A stretch of 64,000 nucleotides of DNA, taken from Anaerolineaceae bacterium. GTDB taxonomy: Bacteria; Chloroflexota; Anaerolineae; Anaerolineales; Villigracilaceae. Below, one piece after another: positions 43,209 to 50,648 of this stretch; position 1 is the stretch's first letter, and every line of letters starts with the position of its first letter. The stretch covers positions 186,001 through 250,000 of the forward strand of contig WOUS01000003.1 of the NCBI GenBank assembly GCA_009772985.1, given 5' to 3'. The notes under the pieces were generated by a model. The model was given only the letters and a program-made list of their open reading frames with translations. It was not told the origin of the DNA and did no database searches. Made by a program: the position numbers and the translations under genes.

Positions 43209-43467
43209 CTCCCCGCTCCAGTTCGGCCAGTTCTTCCTGCAAGGGGAAAATCTTATAGAAATTCAGGTTGAGGAGGAATTCCACGTGACCCACACCCGCC
43301 ATCTTGGCGGCGCGGTCGGAGGACATCTGCCCGGAGGCGTAGAGTTTGGAGGCCGTCAGGATACGGAACTCGCGCCAGAAAGGAGCCTCGATCTTTTGCA
43401 AAGGCTCTTTGGCGAAAGCCGGTTCTTCCGGGACCCGGCGGCGGGGAGGGGTGGGTTTTTCGGGCAT
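43201..43467 (-). CDS. UPF0175-like antitoxin
   Basis: 88 aa. A Pro/Arg-rich N-terminal stretch (MPEKPTPPRRRVPEEPAFAK) is followed by the UPF0175-like helix-turn-helix core (ILTASKLYASGQMSSDRAAKMAGVG) and an acidic tail (EELAELERGDE). It overlaps the DUF3368 toxin gene by eight bases. It is probably the DNA-binding antitoxin, repressing its own operon. The N-terminal extension is unusual for the family. Confidence 0.78.
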   Translation of the reverse strand: MPEKPTPPRRRVPEEPAFAKEPLQKIEAPFWREFRILTASKLYASGQMSSDRAAKMAGVGHVEFLLNLNFYKIFPLQEELAELERGDE

Positions 43468-43520
43468 GGTTGTGGACCTGGATGCGGTCTGCGGAAATCC
43501 GGCTTATTTTACCCTCTCCC

Positions 43521-43555
43521 CGTCAAAGTGGAAGGTGGAAAATGGAAAGCGGGCG
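43521..43555. repeat. GTGGAAG/GTGGAAA heptamer tract
   Basis: CAAAGTGGAAGGTGGAAAAT and following bases, period 7. Nearly the same text recurs at 44416-44450 (CAAAGCGGAAGGTGGAAAAT), so the two copies share an origin and bracket the mazEF-like pair. Confidence 0.8.
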
Positions 43556-43564
43556 CACGACGCT

Positions 43565-43597
43565 CCAAAAAAGCCGGAGAGTTTCGACTCCGGCTTT
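43565..43597 (-). terminator. Terminator of the MazF-like operon
   Basis: Stem AAAGCCGGAG/CTCCGGCTTT with an 8-base loop. On the minus strand it runs into TTTTTT. Overlaps the toxin stop codon. Confidence 0.85.
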
Positions 43598-43941
43598 CAC
43601 TCCAACACCCAATCTGCAAGATGCCTTTTGATTCGCTTTAATCGTTCGTCGGTGATCCTTCCAACTTCGCCGAGCAAATGGTCACCCTCGATGACTGCCA
43701 ATCTCCCAACGCGAATCACGCTTTCAAGTTTCAATCCGCTTCGAGCAAAATCAGGATCGCCCTCTTGAACGATCTCGTCGAAGTCGGGCAGGTAATGGCG
43801 CGTTTGTGATGAGACCATGCAGGTAAGCCAGTCGTCAAACTCGCCCGGAAGTTTGCCAAGCAAAAGCGCGGGACGCAGTTTGCCTTCGGCCAAGTCCGCT
43901 TGTGGGAAGCGGAAAAGGACAACATCCCCTGCGTTTCTCAT
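43597..43941 (-). CDS. MazF/PemK-like mRNA interferase toxin
   Basis: 114 aa. It has the MazF-fold opening GDVVLFRFPQADLAEGKLRPALLL, the strand CMVSSQTRHYLPDF and the C-terminal LGEVGRITDERLKRIKRHL. These toxins cut mRNA at short sequences. The start overlaps the antitoxin stop by four bases. A terminator follows. A truncated relative lies at 48530-48583. Confidence 0.88.
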   Translation of the reverse strand: MRNAGDVVLFRFPQADLAEGKLRPALLLGKLPGEFDDWLTCMVSSQTRHYLPDFDEIVQEGDPDFARSGLKLESVIRVGRLAVIEGDHLLGEVGRITDERLKRIKRHLADWVLE

Positions 43942-44147
43942 GAGTATTTGACCTTCAAATCAGCAAGGGTGTAAAGTTCGGGCTCATCTTCCATGCCGCG
44001 CATTGCCGACGCGAGCGAGAGACGCGACCATTCCTTATCTTCGCGCTCCGCTTTGGCGAGCAGGAACTCTAAATAATCAAGCGCTTCTGCCTGAAATGCC
44101 GGGGGAAGTTTTTGTATATATTCCTGGATTTTTTCGCTGAGTACCAT
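43938..44147 (-). CDS. DUF2281-type antitoxin
   Basis: 69 aa: an amphipathic helix (SEKIQEYIQKLPPAFQAEALDYLEFLL) typical of DUF2281, then an acidic linker and the toxin-binding tail EPELYTLADLKVKYS. GGAGAG lies six bases before the ATG, and the stop overlaps the MazF-like toxin start (ATGA). It should neutralise that toxin. Confidence 0.82.
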   Translation of the reverse strand: MVLSEKIQEYIQKLPPAFQAEALDYLEFLLAKAEREDKEWSRLSLASAMRGMEDEPELYTLADLKVKYS

Positions 44148-44270
44148 AGCGATCTCTCCTTGACCAGATTATACACCCCAAAAACCGACGTGACTCCGCG
44201 AAACCTTGACTTGCACAAATCCGTGACCACGCACGCGCCATAATGGACACGCGCCTCGCCCCCTCCGCTC

Positions 44271-44391
44271 TCCCGAAGAGCATCGGGACGATGTGGCAGG
44301 CGCCTCCCCCAAATCCACAAGCGGACGATCGGTTAACAACAAAACTTTTCATCGTGGATTTGTCCCTGCGGGATACTTCGCGAGGGGAGGC
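44271..44391. repeat. Palindromic element in the 44.1-44.5 kb gap
   Basis: The 405-base gap 44148-44552 has no credible gene. It holds TCCCGA/TCGGGA (44271-44288), and CAAATCCAC (44310-44318) with GTGGATTTG (44354-44362), enclosed by GCCTCCCC (44302) and GGGGAGGC (44384). A GTGGAAA heptamer tract follows at 44416-44450. Confidence 0.7.
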
Positions 44392-44490
44392 TGGGAGGGG
44401 GGACGCTGAGAAATTCCCGTCAAAGCGGAAGGTGGAAAATGGAAAGCGGGCGGGAAATCTCCATCAAAGCAGACGCGGCCGCAGCAAAAT

Positions 44491-44541
44491 GAAAACCACC
44501 CCTCGCGTTTAGGGGTGAGAGGCGGAGAAGAGGTGGTTTTC
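44491..44541 (-). terminator. Possible terminator of the STAND gene
   Basis: GAAAACCACC and GGTGGTTTTC form a perfect 10-bp outer stem 11 bases after the stop, with CCCCT/AGGGG inside. The long loop makes it less certain. Confidence 0.45.
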
Positions 44542-44552
44542 TAAATTTCGAT

Positions 44553-47500
44553 TTAATAATCGTCTCGCTCTTCTTCGATTTTTTCTCGTCGAATATCTCG
44601 TTCAAGTTTCTCGATATAATCATTTATCCACTCGATAACTTTTTTGTCCGTTTCTGCTTTTCTAAAATCTAAAGCCTTTTGCAACTTTCTCGAAAAATAT
44701 AGACTGGCAGAACCACTCCAACTGCCACTTGAAAAGTTTGCAATCAGATTTCTCTTAACGCTATCTAATTGTCCATATCTAACCAAAATTTCACGCGCCC
44801 AGCAGATTTTATCTTCATCATGGTGTAAGGTTTTCGGAACAAATGTTGCTAAATACCATGATCTTTGATTGACATCTGTATCAACCCATTTCCATATTGC
44901 ATCTGGAGGGAATATGTTCAATGGGCTTGGTTTATCTTCTTCACCAAAGATTTCAGATTCGCCATGTAGCCAATGAGTAATACCAAACGCTCTACCATCA
45001 TAAGGGGGATTTAAATATTCCGCAATTTGTCCCCATACTTGTTCTGGATATTGTTGCGCCACTCTTCCAACGATATTGTGAATTTCTGAAAAAAATCGCC
45101 CAAATAAGGAATTATCGTCTGCGAAGTGCTCTAACACCACATAGCAAATTTCCAGAGCGTGCGTGGGGTGTTGTTCGATAAAACGATCCGCTATATTTTT
45201 CCAGTTGTATTCGCCCATCTGGTCAAATCTGATCTTTTCGGAAGGAGTGAAAAAAGTGGGGTGAGTCAATAGGCGAAACGTTAATCTTTCAGGAATGGTT
45301 TTGTTTTGATTTCCATACACATAAAGCTGATGATGGGTTGACAAAGCAATTAGTGTAAATGCAATATCGTTCTGCGATAGTAAAAAATCAAACCATTCTT
45401 CAACGGCTTTCTCTGAGACTTTATTGAGGAAACTGCCATATTCAAAGAGTGAGAACTCGATAGGATTGATATCTCCCGACTTTGCCAGTTTTATAAGTAA
45501 AGCAACTAGATCGTCGGTTAGTTCGTGTGAGTGCCAAATTACCCATGGAATAGCGTATACAAGTTCGTTATCCTCAGCAAAGGAATGTATGGTTTTTATC
45601 CAAGAGTTTTTATCTTGAATAAAACAATCTTGTAAATAGCCTCCAAGGAAAGCTGCTGCTGTCCTTTCGCCCTTCAACTGTTTTGCCGTTTGAACTATAT
45701 CCAAGTACATTGACTTTTCTTTATCGTTTTTGCCAATTACGTAAGCAAAGCTCCTTGCTCTGTAAAAATCATTTGACATTAGCCAGCGAAGTTCCGCCTT
45801 TAATTCCGCTTGATTGGATAATCCATAATCCACTAACTCGAGGATTTTTTTCTCAACTCTATCTACTATTTCGCCAGCCTCGCCAAACTCATCATCGATC
45901 AAATTCATGGCAATATATCGAACTAGTAAATCGTGATAATTGCTTCCAGTTAGTTCTTTTTGAAACTTGTCCCACCGATCATATACAACAGGAGGAATCT
46001 CTTTCCTAGAATCATGCACAAAGCGGACAACTGTAGCAATTAGTGGTTCTTTTTCAGCGTATTCTTTTTTTGATAATACTTCAAGATCTCCTAAGATCAT
46101 TTCATTCAGTAGATGAATACGCGCTAAGTTGCTTGCGCTATCCAAAAGGTTTTTGTAGGCAATTTTCCGTTCTTCTAAATCCAGATAATCCAAGCTAGAA
46201 AGTAACAATTTCCAAATTTCGCGATAAGCATCGAATAATTCACCATAGATCTTTGGGTGCCATAAGTCCGGTCTTTTGCCCACAATCTTATGCGTGTCTC
46301 TGATAATACCCCCGCTTGTCCAGGATAATGCTTTTTTGCAGGCTTCCAATCCTAATCGCCTCGCTTCTGGCGATTTTCCGTTAAGTACTTCTTGTAATAC
46401 TTGAAAGCGCTTATTCGGCGGAGCTTCGGTTTTCGATAGTTCCTTGTGTTCACTAAGTTGGAATAATCCAGTGAAAACGCCACTGGCATTATTCGAGTAA
46501 GTTTGATTTTCAGCTTCGCCTAAAGCTAATAACAATCTGGCCGCGTCTGGAAATAGATCGCCCCATAGTACTATATATTCAAGGGAACTAACAATGAGAC
46601 TTCTAGTTTGATTTAAGCCATATAACTCTTCTTTCGACCATGTTCCAATTGTTCGCTTTAGGCATCCTAATGCCGCGGCTGGTTCAGCGAGTGTCAAATG
46701 GTAAAAAAAACGCGCACCGAAGCCTTTCTTCAAGGATTCCCCCCGTCCCTCCTGAAATACACCATTCTCATCCAGCAACTCTTTTGCTTTTTGCGAAGCC
46801 GCAGGCGATCCTTCCGCATATTCAAACATTTCAAAGAACCACTCAATGAGTCTAGGTGGAAAAACTGTAACTCGATCAATGTCGAAACTATCTCCATGCA
46901 GATTCCACCAATCAATCCACAACTTGACGTGTAAAAGTCTTGGCGTGATATAAAGAGTAGTCTTTCCTTGAAGGATGTGTTGCTTTTTTAACTGGTTGAT
47001 AATTTCTTGAAAGCGCGCACGCGTAATAAGCGTATCGGATTCTTGTGCAAGATTGTGAATTGTGTTCGCCTCATCCAAAAGCGGCTTTTCGTACCCAAAC
47101 CTCTTAAAAAGAGCAATGTGTTGGAGAACAATTCTGCGTTGGCGCGCATTTTCGCTATCGGACTTATCTCTTCCGCAAATAAATCGATCCCAAATATTGA
47201 CATTAGCGGGGGGTTTTAGAATGTCCTCTGGATTTGTGCGTAAATTTTGTCCAACTACGTGCGCTACCCTTGGGGATCCACCACATTCAGGAATCCACCG
47301 CCCTGCCTCAAATTTTGGGACGCCATACTTTTGAATGATCGAGCTGATAAGATTATCGCTTAATCCAGGCAATAAATAAATGGGAATACCCGCAACATCA
47401 TCCAGTTCATTGTAAATTGAAATTAACTTAATTCTTGGACTGTGGTTTTTGAGATTGTTCCAAATACGAGCTCGTTGATCGGGATCACATTCGTCTAGAA

Positions 47501-48356
47501 CAATGATGGCATTCCAGCTTTCATTCCTAACAAAGGTTACCATCAAGGAACTTTGGTCAAAATCACTAGCTGTTGCATAAATTACTAGGGGACGCAAATC
47601 ATCAACGTTGGTCGCTTCAAGCACAAACCTTGTTTTTCCTACACCTGCCTCTCCTAAGATTCGTAGATGAACGGAGCTTTCATTATTACGAAGTTCGTCT
47701 CGTATGCTATTTAGATATTTTTTTTGCTCTTCGTCTATTTCAAATGATGTGCTCATGTCCGCTTGATTGGACCACTCGGCAAGCGTCCAAAAAGGAAGCC
47801 CAGAAACTCTATTGATTTTCATCACAAGAGCGGGAAATGGTTGAAAGAATAATATTAGATTGTTTAGACTCCATACGCCAACTCTAGCACTAGGGTAACC
47901 ACAAGCTTCGAAGAACTCTTTGATATGCTCTATCGCGTTTTTGCGCTTTGCGCTAGTTAGGTCTTTGCCAAAACAAACCAAGACATATCTACCTTTATGT
48001 TCCAGACAAAACAAGACTTCAGGTGCAAGATTTTCCTTATTTGGTAATTTCTTGCCGAACAGCTCATTTTTGATGGCTTGCTTCTGATTGGGATTGAAAT
48101 CACCACCAGTTTTGATTTGATATGAATTATTACCACTTTCAATTAGTCCGCCTGCGCTTAAATTAATGTCGGCGTCTACTGTTGCATCAATGCCGCCATC
48201 TGGTACATTTACCTGTAATGATATGTTGATTTTACTAGATGGAATTCCAACCCTCATAGTTTCTGCATATATTAAATCTTGAAAGAGCTTTACTGCTTCA
48301 GCGCCATCAAGATTTCTTAAGAACTCTTCTCTAATTGTGAAGATATTGTCGTCCAT
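44553..48356 (-). CDS. Nuclease-STAND NTPase, candidate antiphage defence protein
   Basis: 1267 aa from the ATG at 48356 (GGAG nine bases upstream). Residues about 15-100 look like a PD-(D/E)xK nuclease: VPDGGIDATVDADIN (Asp53/Asp57) and SYQIKTG (Gln80, Lys82). A P-loop NTPase follows with Walker A GEAGVGKT (235-242) and Walker B IIVLDECD (284-291), then a winged-helix-like part and about 800 residues of helical repeats. This is the effector-STAND-sensor order of Avs-type antiviral NTPases, but I cannot place it in a named subtype. The gene is A+T-rich compared with its surroundings, stands alone between toxin-antitoxin genes and remnants, and is probably horizontally acquired. Confidence 0.82.
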   Translation of the reverse strand: MDDNIFTIREEFLRNLDGAEAVKLFQDLIYAETMRVGIPSSKINISLQVNVPDGGIDATVDADINLSAGGLIESGNNSYQIKTGGDFNPNQKQAIKNELFGKKLPNKENLAPEVLFCLEHKGRYVLVCFGKDLTSAKRKNAIEHIKEFFEACGYPSARVGVWSLNNLILFFQPFPALVMKINRVSGLPFWTLAEWSNQADMSTSFEIDEEQKKYLNSIRDELRNNESSVHLRILGEAGVGKTRFVLEATNVDDLRPLVIYATASDFDQSSLMVTFVRNESWNAIIVLDECDPDQRARIWNNLKNHSPRIKLISIYNELDDVAGIPIYLLPGLSDNLISSIIQKYGVPKFEAGRWIPECGGSPRVAHVVGQNLRTNPEDILKPPANVNIWDRFICGRDKSDSENARQRRIVLQHIALFKRFGYEKPLLDEANTIHNLAQESDTLITRARFQEIINQLKKQHILQGKTTLYITPRLLHVKLWIDWWNLHGDSFDIDRVTVFPPRLIEWFFEMFEYAEGSPAASQKAKELLDENGVFQEGRGESLKKGFGARFFYHLTLAEPAAALGCLKRTIGTWSKEELYGLNQTRSLIVSSLEYIVLWGDLFPDAARLLLALGEAENQTYSNNASGVFTGLFQLSEHKELSKTEAPPNKRFQVLQEVLNGKSPEARRLGLEACKKALSWTSGGIIRDTHKIVGKRPDLWHPKIYGELFDAYREIWKLLLSSLDYLDLEERKIAYKNLLDSASNLARIHLLNEMILGDLEVLSKKEYAEKEPLIATVVRFVHDSRKEIPPVVYDRWDKFQKELTGSNYHDLLVRYIAMNLIDDEFGEAGEIVDRVEKKILELVDYGLSNQAELKAELRWLMSNDFYRARSFAYVIGKNDKEKSMYLDIVQTAKQLKGERTAAAFLGGYLQDCFIQDKNSWIKTIHSFAEDNELVYAIPWVIWHSHELTDDLVALLIKLAKSGDINPIEFSLFEYGSFLNKVSEKAVEEWFDFLLSQNDIAFTLIALSTHHQLYVYGNQNKTIPERLTFRLLTHPTFFTPSEKIRFDQMGEYNWKNIADRFIEQHPTHALEICYVVLEHFADDNSLFGRFFSEIHNIVGRVAQQYPEQVWGQIAEYLNPPYDGRAFGITHWLHGESEIFGEEDKPSPLNIFPPDAIWKWVDTDVNQRSWYLATFVPKTLHHDEDKICWAREILVRYGQLDSVKRNLIANFSSGSWSGSASLYFSRKLQKALDFRKAETDKKVIEWINDYIEKLERDIRREKIEEERDDY

Positions 48357-48450
48357 AATAGTAGACTCCACTTTGGTAGCATACAGGAAAACTCCCATTT
48401 TTGCATGCAAATCTCCCAGTTAGTAGAGCATCCACCGCCTCCGCGAGTTC

Positions 48451-48513
48451 TCACAATTTGCTGACCTTCAATTCATAAAACCCATTCGCCTCGTACTCAC
48501 CCCGCACGCCGCG
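48451..48513 (-). pseudogene. Short decayed C-terminal fragment
   Basis: Reads RGVRGEYEANGFYELKVSKL then stop, without a start codon. The first twelve residues resemble the mutase C-terminus ([12 protein letters not shown]), but the end resembles antitoxin tails (YTLADLKVKYS). Either way it is a gene fragment in a remnant zone. Confidence 0.4.
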
Positions 48514-48529
48514 CTAGAGGTAGTTCACA

Positions 48530-48583
48530 TTAAGTCACATCCACTTGTGGGAAGCGGAAGAGAACGATATCGCCGCGTTTCAT
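48530..48583 (-). pseudogene. Truncated MazF-like toxin remnant
   Basis: Reads MKRGDIVLFRFPQVDVT then stop, 17 codons matching the start of the intact toxin at 43941 (GDVVLFRFPQADL). The ATG overlaps the stop of the 48-aa gene upstream by four bases, as in the intact pair. Confidence 0.75.
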
Positions 48584-48726
48584 GCCCTATCCAGCCCTGC
48601 TTCGAAATTCGCGAGCGCTTCATCGCTGACGCGATCCCAAGCAATGAATTCAGCAACGAGATTCTCAAGATCCTCGCATGCCTGCAAAATATCCTGAACA
48701 TTGAGTTTCGGACTACGAGATGACAT
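48580..48726 (-). CDS. 48-aa antitoxin-like peptide
   Basis: MSSRSPKLNVQDILQACEDL and a helical acidic remainder ending EAGLDRA. It immediately precedes, and overlaps by ATGA, the truncated MazF-like remnant, so it is probably the surviving antitoxin of a decayed pair. I do not recognise the family. An orphan antitoxin could still bind relatives such as the toxin at 43597-43941. Confidence 0.6.
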   Translation of the reverse strand: MSSRSPKLNVQDILQACEDLENLVAEFIAWDRVSDEALANFEAGLDRA

Positions 48727-48791
48727 AGAGCAAACCCTTCGCGTTTCTTATGCATACCAGATTATACACCCAGTAGATTCAACGCATAAGT

Positions 48792-48833
48792 GCAACAAAA
48801 AAGGACAGCAGGAAATGCCGTCCTTGAAGTTGC
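48792..48833 (-). terminator. Terminator after the mutase fragment
   Basis: AAGGAC (48801) and GTCCTT (48820) form a stem enclosed by GCAAC/GTTGC. On the minus strand it is followed by TTTTT. Confidence 0.55.
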
Positions 48834-48842
48834 TCTATTATC

Positions 48843-49135
48843 CTAAAACCCCCCCGCCACATACTCACCCCACCCCCCCAGAACGGGGGCAGGCACGCCG
48901 CGCAGGACGTCGCAAATCTCTCCCAGCGTGATGTCGCTCTCCACACATTCGATGAACAACGGCATCAGGTTTTGAGTTCCGAGGGCAGCGTCTTTGAGTC
49001 GCGCCAGCAACTCGGCAACACGCTGACCGTCTAGCTTCTCCCTTATTGCTTCTAACTTTTTCCTCTGCGCCAATTCGATGGCCGGGTCCACTTTCAAGTG
49101 TTCCTGTGCGCAGCGCCACGCGCACCCGCATCGAG
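48843..49135 (-). pseudogene. 3' fragment of a second acyl-CoA mutase gene
   Basis: The last 84 codons match the C-terminus of the mutase at 50649-52298 ([50 protein letters not shown]). Upstream, MRVRVALRT in another frame matches SVRVALRT of the full gene, which lies about 90 residues earlier there, so an internal deletion joins the two pieces with a frame change. A 21-base in-frame insertion adds PAPVLGG. No promoter or start is convincing. Confidence 0.85.
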
Positions 49136-49142
49136 TCTCCTA

Positions 49143-49195
49143 TTGACAATCCCCAATATAATATTACAATATTCGCAAATTCTAATATCGCGAGG
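49143..49195 (+). promoter_or_regulatory. Promoter and likely ArsR operator
   Basis: TTGACA (49143-49148), a 16-base spacer and TACAAT (49165-49170). The -10 and start region carries an A+T-rich imperfect dyad ATATTCGCAAATTCTAATAT (around 49170-49189), a plausible autorepressor site for the ArsR protein encoded just downstream. Confidence 0.6.
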
Positions 49196-49201
49196 TGATG
49201 G

Positions 49202-49543
49202 ATGGTCGAAACTCAACTATATGTTCTCCACGCCAGTATCTGTCAAACGTTGGCCAATCCCAAGCGCCTCGAAATCATTGACCGGCTTCGCAAGAGTGAA
49301 ATGTCTGTAATGCAATTAACAGAAGCCATGCAGATCAGCCAGGCCAACCTATCTCAGCACCTGGCCGTCATGCGGCAAAAAGGCATCGTCAAGACACGCC
49401 GTGAGGGGCTGAATGTTTACTACCAACTCGGCAATCCGAAAATCGTCCAGGCTTGTGACCTGATGCGGGAAGTTTTGTTAGAGCATCTGGAAACCGGTGC
49501 AGAACTTGTCCGCGGAAAACAAGAAAAGGAGTCCATCCCATGA
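49202..49543 (+). CDS. ArsR-family transcriptional regulator
   Basis: A 113-aa winged-helix repressor. TLANPKRLEIIDRLRKSEMS and SVMQLTEAMQISQANLSQHLAVMRQKGIV are the ArsR core, with the recognition helix at about 45-58. There is no classical ELCVCDL metal motif. Two Cys (14 and 85) could form a thiol switch as in persulfide sensors, which would fit the sulfur-type gene downstream, but this is inference. The stop overlaps the DsrE start (ATGA). It probably represses its own operon. Confidence 0.92.
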   Translation: MVETQLYVLHASICQTLANPKRLEIIDRLRKSEMSVMQLTEAMQISQANLSQHLAVMRQKGIVKTRREGLNVYYQLGNPKIVQACDLMREVLLEHLETGAELVRGKQEKESIP

Positions 49544-49905
49544 ATGAACCTAAAAAGACGAATTACCTTTTCATCATCAATGATGCGCCTTATGGCAATG
49601 AACGTCCCTACAATGCCTTGCGCCTGGCAATGAATCTCGTTAAGTACCCCGAAAACGAAGTTCATATATTCCTGATCGGTGACGGCGTTAATTGCGCCAT
49701 TGCCAGGCAGAAGACGCCCGAAGGCTACTATAACGTCGAACGGATGGTGAAATCAATCGCACGTCGAGGCAAAGTCGCTACCTGAGGGACGTGCGCTGAG
49801 GCTCGCGGGATCGAGCCTGAACAGTTAGTCGAAGGCGTTCAGCCCGGCAGCATGGATTTGGCAGGAGAATGGACGATGGCAGCGGACAAGGCGCTGGTGT
49901 TTTGA
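49540..49905 (+). CDS. DsrE-family protein with in-frame UGA, probable selenoprotein
   Basis: Reads MNEPKKTNYLFIINDAPYGN, then ERPYNALRLAMNLV, IFLIGDGVNCA and KTPEGYYNVERMVKSI, the DsrE/YchN-like pattern. At codon 82 (49783-49785) there is TGA, and the same frame continues for 39 codons: GTCAEARGIEPEQL to ADKALVF, then a second stop. In this family the site normally reads CGTC(M/L)DARG, so the TGA replaces the first Cys of a CxxC and gives U-G-T-C. The product would be 121 aa, the usual family length. DsrE proteins carry persulfide sulfur. A nonsense mutation is the alternative, but the retained downstream frame, the hairpin and selD argue for selenocysteine. Confidence 0.82.
49783..49817 (+). 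promoter_or_regulatory. UGA codon and SECIS-like hairpin of the DsrE gene
   Basis: UGA at 49783-49785, a 14-base spacer, then a perfect 6-bp stem GGCTCG (49800-49805) / CGAGCC (49812-49817) with loop CGGGAT. The loop begins 20 bases after UGA and contains G residues, as expected for bacterial SECIS elements bound by SelB. Confidence 0.7.
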
Positions 49906-49912
49906 CAGAAAC

Positions 49913-50161
49913 ATGACGCGTGAAATCCGCATTCGAATCAACCTGGATCACTGTCAGGCTTGCCACCGCTGTCTGGCATTGGAAGTTTGCAAAACTCATG
50001 CCCTCATGCAGATTGATCCAGATGAGCCGCCTTATTTGGATATTGATCGCTGCCATGATTGTTGTTTGTGCCTCAATGCCTGTACGTTTGGGGCGATTGA
50101 ACTTTTAAGCGCAACATGTCAAGAGACCGAACCATATTCGATCTCTGCGAAATCTTCATAA
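49913..50161 (+). CDS. Small 4Fe-4S ferredoxin-like protein
   Basis: 82 aa. Cys14, 17, 20 and 26 form a first, atypically spaced cluster site (CQACHRCLALEVC). Cys47, 50, 53 and 57 form a regular CxxCxxCxxxC site (CHDCCLCLNAC). It would carry electrons, plausibly to or from the adjacent DsrE protein. It begins seven bases after the DsrE stop; no strong ribosome site is visible, so translation may be coupled. Confidence 0.85.
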   Translation: MTREIRIRINLDHCQACHRCLALEVCKTHALMQIDPDEPPYLDIDRCHDCCLCLNACTFGAIELLSATCQETEPYSISAKSS

Positions 50162-50224
50162 AACCTTTACACATACGTGAGAAAATCTGACAATGTTCAG
50201 GCCGACTTACGAAAGGAGCATATC

Positions 50225-50515
50225 ATGTGCGGTTGTATGTTCATGCACGCTGCGATGAATCACAACGAGCATCAGCGTTCTTCCCAATCAACGCCGGCAT
50301 CAATGGCAAGTGGGGCGCCTGTCATTGGCGGTCAGAAATGCGCTCATTGTGGTTTTTCCGTCCAATCAGGCTTTACATTTTGTCCCAACTGCGGGACGAA
50401 ACTGCAAGAGACCAAATGTCCCGCCTGCGGGCAAAATGCAGATACAACCTGGAAAACCTGCGCACATTGCGGGTCGCCGCTCGGACAAGTAGAGGGGCAA
50501 CCGCTGCCTGCTTGA
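50225..50515 (+). CDS. Double zinc-ribbon protein
   Basis: 96 aa. A short Cys/His/Met-rich N-terminus (MCGCMFMHAAMNHNEHQ) is followed by two zinc ribbons: CAHCGFSVQ with CPNCGT, and CPACGQ with CAHCGS. GAAAGGAG precedes the ATG at 50225, which I prefer to an upstream start. It is probably the last gene of the ArsR-DsrE operon. The N-terminal stretch may bind metal. Function unknown. Confidence 0.8.
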   Translation: MCGCMFMHAAMNHNEHQRSSQSTPASMASGAPVIGGQKCAHCGFSVQSGFTFCPNCGTKLQETKCPACGQNADTTWKTCAHCGSPLGQVEGQPLPA

Positions 50516-50551
50516 TTACAGTTGATAAAATAATCCATTCACCGCAAAACG

Positions 50552-50580
50552 ACGAGCGCAGAAAAAAACTCTGCGCTCGT
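50552..50580. terminator. Hairpin between convergent operons
   Basis: Perfect 11-bp stem ACGAGCGCAGA/TCTGCGCTCGT with an A-rich loop. There is no long T run on either side, but it lies exactly between the zinc-ribbon gene and the convergent mutase gene. Confidence 0.6.
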
Positions 50581-50648
50581 TATCTATCAGGCAGTGTCTC
50601 TCAGCGATCAAATCACAGGCAACACGTGCGTCGCACCAGCAGAAGCCC

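Noticed and set aside
44069..44352. Open frames of 83-91 codons in the gap before the antitoxin gene
   Set aside because: They cross palindromic repeat sequence, have no ribosome site and no recognisable motif.
48451..48513. Firm call of a third mutase 3' fragment
   Set aside because: Only about 12 residues resemble the mutase end, and the rest looks as much like an antitoxin tail, so it is kept only as a low-confidence remnant.
49783..49785. Simple premature stop making the DsrE gene a pseudogene
   Set aside because: Not excluded, but disfavoured: the only lesion is a UGA exactly at a redox Cys, the downstream frame is fully conserved, and a SECIS-like hairpin and selD are present.
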